Source: Enhydrobacter sp. (lineage in GTDB: Bacteria > Pseudomonadota > Alphaproteobacteria > Reyranellales > Reyranellaceae). Taken from it: a stretch of 64,000 nt of DNA. Both the position numbers and the translations under genes were made by a program. The notes under the pieces were generated by a model. It had not been told where the DNA came from and ran no database searches. It worked only from the letters and a program-made list of their open reading frames with translations. The DNA is taken from NCBI GenBank assembly GCA_026126105.1, contig JAHCJV010000013.1, positions 25,794 through 89,793 of the forward strand, given 5' to 3'. Below, one piece after another: positions 51,301 through 59,641 of this stretch; the stretch's first letter is position 1; each line of letters starts with the position of its first letter.

Positions 51301-52322
51301 TGGACGGCGGCATCGGCAACGACCGTTTGAGCGGCGGCGGCGGTAACGACGAGCTGCGCGGCCGCGAAGGCGACGACAACCTCGACGGCGGTGCCGGCGA
51401 CGACGAGCTGCTCGGCGCCCAGGGCAACGACGCGGTCAAGGGCGAGGCGGGGGATGATCTGCTCGCCGGAGGAGATGGCAACGATCTGCTCGATGGCGGC
51501 GACGGCATCGACACGGCGCAATACGGCACGGCCAACGTGGGCGTCACGGTGGACCTCGCCCTGGCCGGCCCCCAGGACACGCTCGGCGCGGGCATCGACA
51601 CGCTGGCCGCCATAGAGAACCTCGCCGGCTCGGCGTACGGCGACCAGCTGTTCGGCACCGACCAGTCGAACTGGCTGCTCGGCGAGCAGGGCGACGATCT
51701 CCTGTTCGGCCGCAACGGCGACGACGTGCTCGACGGCGGCGAGGGAGCCGACACGATGGACGGCGGAAAGGGCGACGATCTCTACCTCGTCGACAATACC
51801 GGCGACATCGTCAACGCCGACGCAGGCGGCAACGACACGGTACAGGCATCGGTGTCGTTCACCCTCGGTGCCGGTCTCGACAATCTCGTCCTGACGGGCG
51901 CCGCGCCCATCGACGGCACCGGCAACGCCGCCGCGAACGCGATCACCGGCAACGGCGCCGCCAACCGCCTGTCGGGCAAGGGTGGCGCCGACATGCTGAC
52001 GGGCGGCGGCGGCTTCGACATGTTCGTGTTCGACACGCCGCTGGTGGCGGGAGAGGTCACGACCATCACCGACTTCTCGGCCGACAAGATCCTGCTCAGC
52101 CGCGCGGCGTTCAAGGGAATCGGACCTGCCGGACCGTTGCAGGCCAGCGCCTTCGGCATCGGCACAGCCGCCTTCACCCCGGAACAGCGCATCATCTACA
52201 CAGCCGCGACCGGTGCCCTGCAGTTCGACCCCGACGGAAGTGGCTCCAAGGCGGCCGTGCAGTTCGCCACGCTGTCACCTCATCTTTCCATCGCCGCGGG
52301 CAATTTCGAGGTCATTGCCTGA
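48321..52322 (+). CDS. FG-GAP beta-propeller plus RTX calcium-binding secreted protein
   Basis: This 1333-residue protein has two halves. Residues about 1-450 hold seven FG-GAP/integrin-alpha-like repeats, each with the calcium motif DVNGDG or DINGDG, enough for one complete seven-bladed propeller. Residues about 465-1230 hold blocks of GGxGxDxLx RTX nonapeptides alternating with 'SYASA..GVTVDL..A..Q.T' spacers. The C-terminus 'FDTPLVAGEVTTITDFSADKILLSRAAF' resembles RTX secretion-signal domains. There is no Sec signal, so export by a type I system is expected. The start is GTG with AGGAG upstream. It probably acts at the cell surface or outside as an adhesin or matrix protein. Confidence 0.92.
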   Translation: MAQFPATIDIATLDGSTGFKLSGAASGDRSGFSVSSAGDVNGDGFADVIVGAPYADPDGTSSGAAYVVFGKASGFAADFDLASLDGSNGFRLTGVGAGNRSGFSVASADVNGDGFADMIVGASGPYGDYSAGYVVYGKGTGFGATVELADLNGSNGFKVSKVSKFSRAGENVAAAGDVNGDGVGDMLFGTQVLFGSRTGFPANVDLVFDGTNGFAIGGEASAGDINGDGFADLIGGEPGWGEYSYGRGYVVFGRASPPPTEADKKYFYPPLFRDGAGFGFAVSGAGDVNGDGFDDFMIGSPGLDEDRGRAYLVLGNANGTIGLNQSIGGGGDRTGFLLSAAGDVNGDGFADTIICASYGAYVVFGKPSDLWDGSLWMLDGSDGFRVAGLTPGSRWAVSSAGDVNGDGFDDILVGVSGATGSDSPGASYVIFGRMPDMAVNRVGTVASQTLAGGTFDDTLSGLGGDDSLFGNGGDDLLEGGAGNDRLKGGDGIDTASYASAPDGVTVDLGIAGPQDTVGAGTDTLDGIENLVGSAGADRLTGDNLVNRLAGGAGDDVLEGRNGNDVLDGGEGDDALEGGKGNDTVDGGVGFDVASYASASGGVTVSLRIAGAQDTLGAGVDTLAGIEGLAGSAHADSLEGNDAANLLSGAGGDDQLHGRGGDDVLEGGAGNDLLKGGDGIDSASYASASAGVSVDLEIAAGQNTGAAGIDTLNSIEGLVGSSFGDVLRGNKSANTLSGGAGDDVLEGRNGDDVLDGGAGADLLDGGKGNDLYIVRDAADVIATDSSGINTVQAWLSYTLANGLANLVLSGAADLDGTGNGAANGMVGNGGANRLAGLDGDDVLSGEGGDDALDGGLGNDTAHGGDGDDIVRGREGDDRLYGDDGNDELLGAQGNDVVSGGAGDDLLAGGEGDDLIDGGDGTDTVQYLSAAGGVTVDLDVTSAQNTGVAGIDTLANIENATGSDAGDRLSGTGGANLLVGNGGDDVLVGRNGDDVLDGGIGNDRLSGGGGNDELRGREGDDNLDGGAGDDELLGAQGNDAVKGEAGDDLLAGGDGNDLLDGGDGIDTAQYGTANVGVTVDLALAGPQDTLGAGIDTLAAIENLAGSAYGDQLFGTDQSNWLLGEQGDDLLFGRNGDDVLDGGEGADTMDGGKGDDLYLVDNTGDIVNADAGGNDTVQASVSFTLGAGLDNLVLTGAAPIDGTGNAAANAITGNGAANRLSGKGGADMLTGGGGFDMFVFDTPLVAGEVTTITDFSADKILLSRAAFKGIGPAGPLQASAFGIGTAAFTPEQRIIYTAATGALQFDPDGSGSKAAVQFATLSPHLSIAAGNFEVIA

Positions 52323-52467
52323 ACGACGTGCGCACACTGCCGCTCGGCCCGACGCCGCATGCTTGATGAAGATTTGAAGGACCCCGCCAGAAACGCAAGT
52401 TGCGGCATGACAGCGTGACGGCAATCGGCTACCGAATGCGCCGCCATGGGGTGGGAGTAGTTCGTAT

Positions 52468-53046
52468 ATGGCAAGAAGGAACTCGGCGGGGGACGTTCCC
52501 CCGTTGGCAGCCGGCAGCCTGCGGCCGCTGCCGCGTCTGATCTTCGCGTCGCGCTGGCTGCAGCTGCCGCTCTATCTCGGCCTGATCGTGGCCCAGGTCG
52601 TCTACGTCATCCTGTTCCTCAAGGAGCTTTATCATCTCGTCGGCCACAGCTTCACCATCAACGAGCAGCAGGCCATGCTGGTCGTGCTCGGGCTGATCGA
52701 CGTGGTGATGATCTCCAACCTGCTGATCATGGTGATCGTCGGCGGCTACGAGACCTTCGTCTCGCGCATGGAGCTCAACAAGCACCCCGACCAGCCGGAG
52801 TGGCTGAGCCACGTCAATGCCAGCGTGCTGAAGATCAAGCTCGCGATGGCGATCATCGGCATCTCGTCGATCCACCTGCTGCGCACCTTCATCGAGGCCG
52901 GCAACCTCGGCTCCGAAAAGGCGGCCTTCACCGAGGCCGGCATCATGTGGCAGGTGATCATCCACGCGCTGTTCATCCTGTCGGCCATCGGCATCGCCTA
53001 CGTCGATCGCCTCAGCCAGCCCCGCGCGGGAGCGAACGGCCACTGA
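52468..53046 (+). CDS. UPF0114 (TIGR00645/YqhA-like) membrane protein, copy 2
   Basis: This 192-residue four-helix membrane protein is nearly identical over about 168 residues with the product of 47646-48221. Substitutions are limited, for example FTINEQQA here for FESTEQQV there. The nucleotide sequence is also highly similar, with mostly silent differences, so the copies arose by duplication and have diverged little. Together they bracket the FG-GAP/RTX gene in direct orientation. No function is known for the family beyond membrane location. Confidence 0.92.
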   Translation: MARRNSAGDVPPLAAGSLRPLPRLIFASRWLQLPLYLGLIVAQVVYVILFLKELYHLVGHSFTINEQQAMLVVLGLIDVVMISNLLIMVIVGGYETFVSRMELNKHPDQPEWLSHVNASVLKIKLAMAIIGISSIHLLRTFIEAGNLGSEKAAFTEAGIMWQVIIHALFILSAIGIAYVDRLSQPRAGANGH

Positions 53047-53118
53047 CGCGGTGAGGACCGACCACGGGCATGAACGCACGGTGACGCGGATCGTCAGTGC
53101 CGCGCCCCAGGCCGCAAC

Positions 53119-54663
53119 CTATACGAAGCTGTTGACGGACAGGCTGCCCAGGTTGTTTCCGCCGTCGAGCCGGAACACGAAGTCCTGGTTCGCCTGATAG
53201 CCGGCAACGCCATTGGCGTCGGCAATCAGGAAGGTCTCGCTGGCATGGCTGCCGCTGGACACGCTGAAGAGCACGGCGTGGTGGGCGAGCAGCCGGCCCG
53301 GATTGGCGGCCGCGGCAAGGTCGTTGTCGAAGCTGGCGTCGTCGAGCCGGCCGTTCTTGATGCGGCGGTCGACGCCCGTTATCGCGAACGGCAGGTCGAT
53401 GAACTCGGCACTGGCATCGAAGCCAACGAGGGTGTCGTACCCGACACTCGTCGATTCGACGACCGCACCGTAGCCTACGGTATCGATGCCGGTGCCGCCG
53501 GTCAGCAGGTCATTGCCGCGGCCGCCGATCAGCAGGTCGTCTCCGCCACCGCCATCGAGCTGGTCGCTGCCCTTGTCGCCCTGCAGCCTGTCGCTGCCGC
53601 CGCCGCCCTGCAGCACGTCGTCGCCGTTGCCACCGTCCAGCAGGTCGGCACCGCCGCGCCCGGCCGCGAAGTCATTGCCGAGCCCGCCCAGCACGATGTT
53701 CGCACCCTCCGTGCCCCACAGGCTGTCCCCGAAGTCCGAGCCCTCGACCTGCTCGAAGTTCGTGAGCATGTCGATACCGGCACCGCCGGTGTTCTGAGCG
53801 CCCGTCAGCGCCAGATCCACGGTGACACCGCCGGCTGAGGAAACGTAGCGCGCCATGTCGTTGCCGGTGCCGCCGTCGAGCACGTCGTTGCCCTCGCCGC
53901 CGGCAATCGAATCGTTGCCGCCGGCGCCGTACACCGTGTCGTGCCCCTCCCCGCCTTCGATCGAATCGTTGCCGTCGCCCCCGTAGGCCGTGTCGTTGCC
54001 CACGCCGCCGAGCAGCTCGTCCTTGCCGGCACCGCCGAGGAGGTAGTCGTTGCCTTCGCGACCGCGCAGGACGTCATCGCCGTCGCCTCCTTCGAGCGTG
54101 TCGTCGCCGCCGCGGCCTTCCAAGGTATCGTTGCCGAAGCCGCCCGACAGGAGGTTGGCGCCGTCCGTGCCGAGCAGCCAATCGGAGAAATCCGAGCCGG
54201 TTGCGTTCTCGAAGTTGCTGAGCGTGTCTATGCCGGCAGCGCCGGTGTTCTGGGGGCCGCCGACGGCGAGGTCTACCGTCACCCCGGCGGCCGCCGAGAC
54301 ATATGACACCGTGTCGATGCCGGCGCCGCCGTCGAGGCTGTCGTTGCCCTCGCCGCCGGCCACGATGTCGTCGCCCGCCCCGCCGTCGGCGACGTCGTTG
54401 CCCTCGGCGCTGAAGAGTTCGTCGTTGCCGTCACCGCCATCGAGGAAGTCGTTGCCCTCGCGGCCGCGCAGCTCGTCGTCGCCGTCGCCGCCGCTCAGGG
54501 TATCGTTGCCCAGCCCGCCGTCCAGGAAGTCGTCTCCGCCACGGCCGCGCAGGTTGTCGTCGCCGTTGCCGGGAAACGAGCCGGGTGGGTTCCGCGTCAC
54601 GGTCGGAGAAACGAATCCGGGAGATATCGTCTCGTCTGCGTTGGTTCCGGTGAAAGTCGCCAT
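53119..54663 (-). CDS. RTX (hemolysin-type calcium-binding repeat) protein
   Basis: This 514-residue protein is made almost entirely of GGxGxDxLx nonapeptides (about residues 25-400) with two or three 'DTVSYVSAAAGVTVDLAVGGPQNTG'-like spacers. They form calcium-binding parallel beta-rolls. The C-terminal roughly 110 residues ('VGYDTLVGFDASAEFIDLPFAI' to 'NLGSLSVNSFV') form a non-repetitive domain typical of type I secretion substrates. There is no signal peptide. The start is placed at ATG 54663 ('MATFTGTNADETISPG'), preceded by GAGG, instead of at upstream codons in the divergent promoter. No enzyme domain is visible. Confidence 0.9.
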   Translation of the reverse strand: MATFTGTNADETISPGFVSPTVTRNPPGSFPGNGDDNLRGRGGDDFLDGGLGNDTLSGGDGDDELRGREGNDFLDGGDGNDELFSAEGNDVADGGAGDDIVAGGEGNDSLDGGAGIDTVSYVSAAAGVTVDLAVGGPQNTGAAGIDTLSNFENATGSDFSDWLLGTDGANLLSGGFGNDTLEGRGGDDTLEGGDGDDVLRGREGNDYLLGGAGKDELLGGVGNDTAYGGDGNDSIEGGEGHDTVYGAGGNDSIAGGEGNDVLDGGTGNDMARYVSSAGGVTVDLALTGAQNTGGAGIDMLTNFEQVEGSDFGDSLWGTEGANIVLGGLGNDFAAGRGGADLLDGGNGDDVLQGGGGSDRLQGDKGSDQLDGGGGDDLLIGGRGNDLLTGGTGIDTVGYGAVVESTSVGYDTLVGFDASAEFIDLPFAITGVDRRIKNGRLDDASFDNDLAAAANPGRLLAHHAVLFSVSSGSHASETFLIADANGVAGYQANQDFVFRLDGGNNLGSLSVNSFV

Positions 54664-54871
54664 TTCGCCTATCCTCACGAATAATGCGTGTATGCGGAAT
54701 CCCCTCCACAACCTGCATGAAGAGCGACTGCAAATCAACCACCGTCGACGGGTCGGCCGCGTCAGCCCAGACCCCTGGCAGGGTGACCATCAACAGTACG
54801 TGACGTCACGCACGACGCCTCAATTTGCGGTGCCTCGCCGTGGCATCATCGCGCCCGTCGGAGGGTAGCGC
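54664..54871. promoter_or_regulatory. divergent promoter region between two RTX genes with a 12-bp palindrome
   Basis: This 208-base gap separates the leftward RTX gene from the rightward PQQ-type dehydrogenase/RTX gene. It contains a perfect palindrome CGTGACGTCACG (54799-54810), 62 bases ahead of the dehydrogenase start. It is a candidate operator able to control both genes. GGAGGG (54860-54865) is the ribosome-binding site of the rightward gene. No clear -10/-35 pair is called. Confidence 0.5.
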
Positions 54872-57586
54872 ATGACGACGGGCACCGAGCTGGAGGACCT
54901 CCTCGAGGGAACGAGCGGAGCGGACATCGTCGCCGGGCGCGGCGGCGCCGACGTCATCGACGGCGGCGACGGCGACGACGTCCTCTATGGTTTCGACACG
55001 GTCGACGTCGATCCGGAATCGGGCGCCATCGCCGTCCACCGGCTGACCGATGCCCTGGTGAAGCCGAACGGCGGGGCCTCGGCGCCAGGCGATCCGGACC
55101 GGCTGTTCGTCATCGAGCAGCACACCGGCAAGATCCAGATCGTCGATCTCGCGACCGGCGCGATCGCCGCGACCCCGTTCCTCGACATCCCCAACACCGA
55201 GTTCACCAAGAGCCCCGAGCAGGGGCTGCTCGGCATCGTCTTCCATCCCGATTACGCGACGAACGGCAGGTTCTATCTCAACCTCACCAACGCCATCGGC
55301 GACACCGAGATCTGGGAGTACACCCGCTCCGCCGCCGACCCCGACGTCGCCGATCCGGGGTCGAAGCGACTGGTCCTCACCGTCCCGCAGCCCGACAACA
55401 ACCACAATGGCGGGGCGCTCGCCTTCGGGCCCGACGGTTACCTTTACATTGCGCTGGGCGACGGCGGCCTCGGCGTCGATCCCCTCAACAATGCGCAGAA
55501 CACCGACGTGCTGCTGGGCAAGATCCTGCGCATCGATCTCGACAGTGACGACTATCCGGACGATCCCGGCCGCAACTACGCGATCCCGGCCGACAATCCG
55601 TTCGTCGGTGTCGACGGCGCCGACGAGATCTGGGCCTACGGGCTGCGCAATCCCTGGCGCATGACGTTCGACAGCGAAACCGGCGACATGTACATCGGCG
55701 ACGTCGGCCAGCAGACGCGCGAGGAAATCGACTTCATCGCGGCCGGCTCGCCGGGCGGGCAGAACTTCGGCTGGCGCCTGTTCGAGGGCACGTTGCCGTT
55801 CAATCCGCCCGACGGTGTCCCCGATCCCTCGCTCACCCCGCCCATCCTCGACTACGGGCACGACGACACGCCGTTCGGCGGCGAGGCGGTGATCGGCGGC
55901 TACGTCTATCACGGACCCGGCGGTGCGGACGGCCTGTACTTCTTCGCCGACTTTCTCACCGGCCATGTGTGGGCGACGCGCGTCGCCGACGGCGTGGCGC
56001 ACGGCTTCCTCAATCTCGATGCCTACCTGCGCGTCGATGCCGGCAGCGTCGGGTTCAACACCTCGTTCGCCGTGGACGGCAGCGGCCGCCTCTACCTGAT
56101 GACGCACAACGGGCAGCTGTTCAGGCTGACGCCGTCGGCTGGCACCGGCGACGACGGCGACACGATCGATGGCGGAGCCGGGCAGGACGAGCTTTACGGC
56201 GGCGCCGGCGACGACGTGCTGAAGGGCGGCGCCGGCAACGACCTGCTGTTCGGCGGCCTCGGCGTGGATGCGGCGAGCTATGCCGGCGCCTCCGCCGGCG
56301 TGAACGTCAGCCTCGCCCTTGCCGGCGCGCAGGACACTCTGTCGGCCGGCAGCGATGCCTTGAGCGCGATCGAGAACTTGATCGGCTCGAGCTTCGCCGA
56401 CGCGCTGCGCGGCGACGGCAACGCCAATCTCCTGGCAGGCGGAGACGGTGACGACACGCTGGTCGGCGCGCTCGGCGATGACGTGCTGCAGGGCGGCGCG
56501 GGCAACGACCTGCTCAACGGCAATGGCGGCTTCGACACCGCCGCCTATGCCGACGCGGAGGCCGGCGTGACGGTCAGGGTCGGGCGGGCCGGGGCGCAGG
56601 ACACGGGGGGCGCCGGGCAGGACACGCTGATCAAGATCGAGAGCCTGCTGGGCTCCGGCTTCGACGACCGTCTGATCGGCGATGCCGGCGCCAACACGCT
56701 CTCGGGGGGCGGCGGCGACGACCGGCTGTCGGGCGACGCCGGCGACGACCGGCTGTTCGGCGGCGATGGCGACGACCTGCTGGAAGGCCTTGCCGGCAAC
56801 GATCTTCTGGTCGGCGGTGCGGGCCTCGACATGGCGAGCTACGGCGCGGCAGCGGCAGGCGTCATCGTCGATCTGGCGGTGGCGACGGCGCAGGACACCG
56901 GCGGCGCGGGATCGGACACGCTCCAGGGCGTGGAGGACCTGAGAGGGTCCAGGTTTGCCGACCAGCTCGGCGGCGACGAGAAGGCGAACCGGCTGTTCGG
57001 CGAGGACGGCGTCGACATGCTGTTCGGCCAGGCGGGTGACGACGTGCTGGACGGCGGCGCCGGCGACGACACGCTGAAGGGCGGGCCTGGCGCCGATCTG
57101 CTCAAGGGCGGCGACGGCGCCGACGATCTGAACGGCGGGCCCGGCGCCGATCAGCTCAACGGCGGCGCGGGCGACGATGTGCTGGCGGGATCGGGCGAAA
57201 ACGACGTGCTTCTGGGACTGGCCGGCAACGACGCGCTGAACGGCGGCGCCGGCCAGGACAAGCTGACCGGCGGGATCGGCGACGACACGTTCCTGGTCGC
57301 CAAGCTCGGCGACAGCACGACGGCGGCGCCCGACCGGATCACCGACTTCACGGCCGGCGACCTGGTCGATCTGCATCAGATCGATGCCGACCTGACCGTC
57401 GACGGCAACCAGGCGTTCCATCTCGGCGCCACGCCAGGCCGCACCGGCGACATCGTCGTGAGCTTCGATGCCTCCCGCAACCGCACCGTCGTCGATCTCT
57501 ACGCCGATGGCGATGCCGTCGCCGATGCACGCCTCTGGCTCACCGGCAATCACGGCGGGCTGACGGTGGCCGATTTCGTGCTGTAA
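54872..57586 (+). CDS. PQQ-type soluble sugar dehydrogenase fused to RTX repeats
   Basis: This 904-residue protein opens with a short RTX block (residues about 5-38, '[19 protein letters not shown]'). It continues with a six-bladed GSDH/YliI-type propeller (about 50-420): '[19 protein letters not shown]', '[23 protein letters not shown]', '[23 protein letters not shown]' and '[14 protein letters not shown]'. It ends in RTX nonapeptide arrays (about 425-820) with a C-terminal '[23 protein letters not shown]' domain of type I substrates. The propeller family oxidises aldose sugars with PQQ. The absence of a Sec signal and the RTX tail suggest extracellular release. PQQ genes are not in the window. 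Confidence 0.9.
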   Translation: MTTGTELEDLLEGTSGADIVAGRGGADVIDGGDGDDVLYGFDTVDVDPESGAIAVHRLTDALVKPNGGASAPGDPDRLFVIEQHTGKIQIVDLATGAIAATPFLDIPNTEFTKSPEQGLLGIVFHPDYATNGRFYLNLTNAIGDTEIWEYTRSAADPDVADPGSKRLVLTVPQPDNNHNGGALAFGPDGYLYIALGDGGLGVDPLNNAQNTDVLLGKILRIDLDSDDYPDDPGRNYAIPADNPFVGVDGADEIWAYGLRNPWRMTFDSETGDMYIGDVGQQTREEIDFIAAGSPGGQNFGWRLFEGTLPFNPPDGVPDPSLTPPILDYGHDDTPFGGEAVIGGYVYHGPGGADGLYFFADFLTGHVWATRVADGVAHGFLNLDAYLRVDAGSVGFNTSFAVDGSGRLYLMTHNGQLFRLTPSAGTGDDGDTIDGGAGQDELYGGAGDDVLKGGAGNDLLFGGLGVDAASYAGASAGVNVSLALAGAQDTLSAGSDALSAIENLIGSSFADALRGDGNANLLAGGDGDDTLVGALGDDVLQGGAGNDLLNGNGGFDTAAYADAEAGVTVRVGRAGAQDTGGAGQDTLIKIESLLGSGFDDRLIGDAGANTLSGGGGDDRLSGDAGDDRLFGGDGDDLLEGLAGNDLLVGGAGLDMASYGAAAAGVIVDLAVATAQDTGGAGSDTLQGVEDLRGSRFADQLGGDEKANRLFGEDGVDMLFGQAGDDVLDGGAGDDTLKGGPGADLLKGGDGADDLNGGPGADQLNGGAGDDVLAGSGENDVLLGLAGNDALNGGAGQDKLTGGIGDDTFLVAKLGDSTTAAPDRITDFTAGDLVDLHQIDADLTVDGNQAFHLGATPGRTGDIVVSFDASRNRTVVDLYADGDAVADARLWLTGNHGGLTVADFVL

Positions 57587-57907
57587 GCCGGAAGGATGGC
57601 GTCCCCGAGAGGAACCGATCAGGTCAAGACCCGCCCTTCGAAAAACTCAAGAAAATCAACAACATGCCGATTGCGCCGCGAACGCCGTCGTAGCGGATTC
57701 GTAGCGGAAAAGCCAAGGGAAATTCGAGCGCGGGAGTACACCTTCCTCACGGAAGAGACCATGGTGCACCCCCTGCTTTTGGCTTGCCAGAGGGTCCGTG
57801 CCCTAAGGTCAATTCGCAATTCACTTAGAACAATGGCAGCAGGCGGGTTCTCTACCCGTGGCCGGATATCGACCTGCAGTTTAGCATGGCCGGTGGGAGC
57901 TGTGGAC
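57587..57907. other. 321-base gap without a supportable gene; tandem 10-bp repeat
   Basis: No convincing gene is present: the open frames have poor starts and atypical composition. TCGTAGCGGA occurs twice in near tandem (57688-57697 and 57699-57708). The stretch 57636-57670 is unusually A-rich for this window. The change in composition here marks the left edge of the accessory island that runs to the end of the window. GGGAG at 57895-57899 belongs to the next gene. Confidence 0.5.
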
Positions 57908-58255
57908 ATGGGAATGAAAGCGCGAATCACCTTGTTGATCGCTTTGGCGACTGCAGCGGTCGCCTGTACGCGATCAGAGGCCCTGCAGTGGGCCGTGGTC
58001 GGCGGAAGCAAATCGGATGGCAACGTCGTCTTGGGAATCGATGTCCCCGCCCGGGTCGGATTTACCGAAACGCATGTCCAATGGGATGAATCGCAGGCCA
58101 ACGCGGAAGCGGACAAGCGGTGCCGAGCCTATGGTTATCCGGGCGCTGAACGTTTCGACAAGTTGCCCGTACAGGTTACTTGTCATGCGCAGGGAATAAG
58201 CCCCTGCTGGTCCAAAACCTACCGGCTCAACTACCAATGCAACGACAAACGGTAG
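57908..58255 (+). CDS. YecR-like lipoprotein
   Basis: This 115-residue predicted lipoprotein has the signal 'KARITLLIALATAAVACTR', where the cysteine after AVA is the lipidation site. The mature part ('WAVVGGSKSDGNVVLGIDVP', 'QANAEADKRCRAYGYPGAERFD', 'SPCWSKTYRLNYQC') matches the layout of YecR, an outer-membrane-linked lipoprotein co-regulated with flagella in enterobacteria. Here no flagellar genes are nearby, so that role is not implied. ATG 57908 has GGGAG eight bases upstream; ATG 57914 is an alternative. It is convergent with the next gene, one base apart. Confidence 0.78.
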   Translation: MGMKARITLLIALATAAVACTRSEALQWAVVGGSKSDGNVVLGIDVPARVGFTETHVQWDESQANAEADKRCRAYGYPGAERFDKLPVQVTCHAQGISPCWSKTYRLNYQCNDKR

Positions 58256-58256
58256 G

Positions 58257-59135
58257 CTATGATCTCGTCATCCGAAATGTGCCGAGGCAACCGCCTGATA
58301 CTGTACCTTTCACTACGCCTTGCGCCATCTGCCCGCTGAGCATAGCCGGCTGAGCAGTCGGCGTAGAGCCGCCTATGGTGCTGGATACTCTTACCCAGCC
58401 CGAAACATCGCCATCAGAGGTCATGCGCAGCGAACCCCACGATCCTTCAGCTTTGCGTCCAGAAAAAATTGCGGAAGCAGAGAATGCATCCGGACACCGG
58501 CTTGTGTTCAAGGTCAGTTCCACGAGCCATTGACCGTCGAGAGCACTCTGGCTCGCTGAGGGCGTCGACGCGACCGGAGTCGCCTCCACCGGAGCGGAGA
58601 CATCGCTAGGTGCAGGCCTCGCGGCAACAGCGACTGGCGCACTGGAGTTAGGTATCGCGCTTTCCTTCTGCGCCGATGCAGCGGCAGCCGCAGCCGGCTG
58701 AGAAGCTGTTCCGACGTAGGTATTTGGCAACGTCGCCGGCCCTTCAGTAACCCCTGACTGAGCAGGCACAAGCGAAATATTTAAGGGGCTATCGTACTTG
58801 TTGTCTGCTCCTGAGGCGCTGTCGATGGCCCAACCGATCCCGCCACCAAGGATGATGTTGCCGAACGTCGCCCCTGCTGCCCCTGAGTGATTGAAGTAGG
58901 TGGCCTGCTGGTACCCTTGCTTAACGCACACGACCCAAATGTCATGCTTTGTCTTTTCAATGAGAGCGTTACCCGGCGTGTTTTGAACTGTAGAAATCTT
59001 GATGCCTTGTCGGTAGAGGCCGCAGTCCGCTCCAGAAGGGTTTGTGTTCACCACAATTTGCTGATGCCTGCCTTCGATAATCGTCGAGCATGCGCCCAAC
59101 AGCATGCATGCGCCAATGACGCCGAATCTTCGCAT
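58257..59135 (-). CDS. predicted lipoprotein with PEGA-like N-terminal domain
   Basis: This 292-residue protein has the lipobox 'VIGACMLLGACSTI' (cysteine near residue 15). A domain follows with 'VVNTNPSGADCGLYRQGIKISTVQNTPGNALIEKTKHDIWVVCVKQGYQQATYFNHSGAAGATFGNIILGGGIGWAIDSASGADNKYDSPL', a pattern common in alphaproteobacterial lipoproteins. A low-complexity Ala/Pro/Ser linker (about 150-205) leads to a C-terminal beta domain ('DGQWLVELTLNTSRCPDAFSASAIFSGRKAEGSWG'). GGGGGG precedes the ATG. Function is unknown, probably in the envelope. Confidence 0.8.
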   Translation of the reverse strand: MRRFGVIGACMLLGACSTIIEGRHQQIVVNTNPSGADCGLYRQGIKISTVQNTPGNALIEKTKHDIWVVCVKQGYQQATYFNHSGAAGATFGNIILGGGIGWAIDSASGADNKYDSPLNISLVPAQSGVTEGPATLPNTYVGTASQPAAAAAASAQKESAIPNSSAPVAVAARPAPSDVSAPVEATPVASTPSASQSALDGQWLVELTLNTSRCPDAFSASAIFSGRKAEGSWGSLRMTSDGDVSGWVRVSSTIGGSTPTAQPAMLSGQMAQGVVKGTVSGGCLGTFRMTRS

Positions 59136-59373
59136 AATCCCCCCGCGACGTGACTGCCCACCGTTCACAAAACGACGCTATCAGCCACCCGTATTGGGTG
59201 CAATGATAGCAGAGGCGCTACCTCGTCTCTTGGGGTTTGTCCTAGGTGGTCCGACTGCCGCCTACAAACCACGCCTACCGCGCACCTCGCGGCTGGCCTC
59301 ACCGATCCGAAAGGCGGCGACGTGAATTCGTCGCGACGGCCCCATGGCATGCCGGGCGCGACTTGTCCAAACG

Positions 59374-59613
59374 CTAAGCCTTCCAAATGGAATTGTGACT
59401 GTTGCCGGTAGGGTGCGCGCCGTTATGAAACGCCTCGATGTCCTTCGGCTCGGTCAGGACGTACTTGAACACGAAACGGTCGCCGCAAGCCGAGCAGACG
59501 AACTTGAATCGCCACACCGGACGATCCTGATCCGGTAGCGTTGACAGATCAACGAGGGACTTGTTCGGGCAGACTGGGCAGCCGATCCCCAGTGACTCCC
59601 CAGATGCCTGCAA
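59374..59613 (-). CDS. small zinc-ribbon-like protein downstream of SRAP
   Basis: This 79-residue protein has two CxxC pairs ('GCPVCPNKS' near residue 10 and 'VCSACGDRF' near residue 40), the pattern of a zinc ribbon, separated by 'LSTLPDQDRPVWRFKF'. It lies 28 bases after the SRAP stop on the same strand, so it could be part of the same SOS-controlled transcript. The start is a TTG without an evident ribosome-binding site, which lowers confidence. I do not recognise a named family. Confidence 0.55.
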   Translation of the reverse strand: MQASGESLGIGCPVCPNKSLVDLSTLPDQDRPVWRFKFVCSACGDRFVFKYVLTEPKDIEAFHNGAHPTGNSHNSIWKA

Positions 59614-59641
59614 AGTGCGGGCGGTGTCTGCGTTTGATGCG

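Noticed and set aside
49443..51521. 692-codon minus-strand open frame
   Set aside because: Mirror of the RTX repeats (valine/alanine-rich repeats), not a gene.
54806..57553. 915-codon minus-strand open frame
   Set aside because: Antisense of the PQQ/RTX gene; the plus-strand frame has domains, ribosome-binding site and codon bias.
48321..57586. CRISPR-like periodicity
   Set aside because: The periodic DNA encodes RTX nonapeptides (GGxGxDxLx) in frame; repeats are degenerate and without unique spacers.
59104..59325. Plus-strand frame of 73 codons in the gap after the lipoprotein
   Set aside because: Begins inside the opposite lipoprotein gene, has no ribosome-binding site and no family features.
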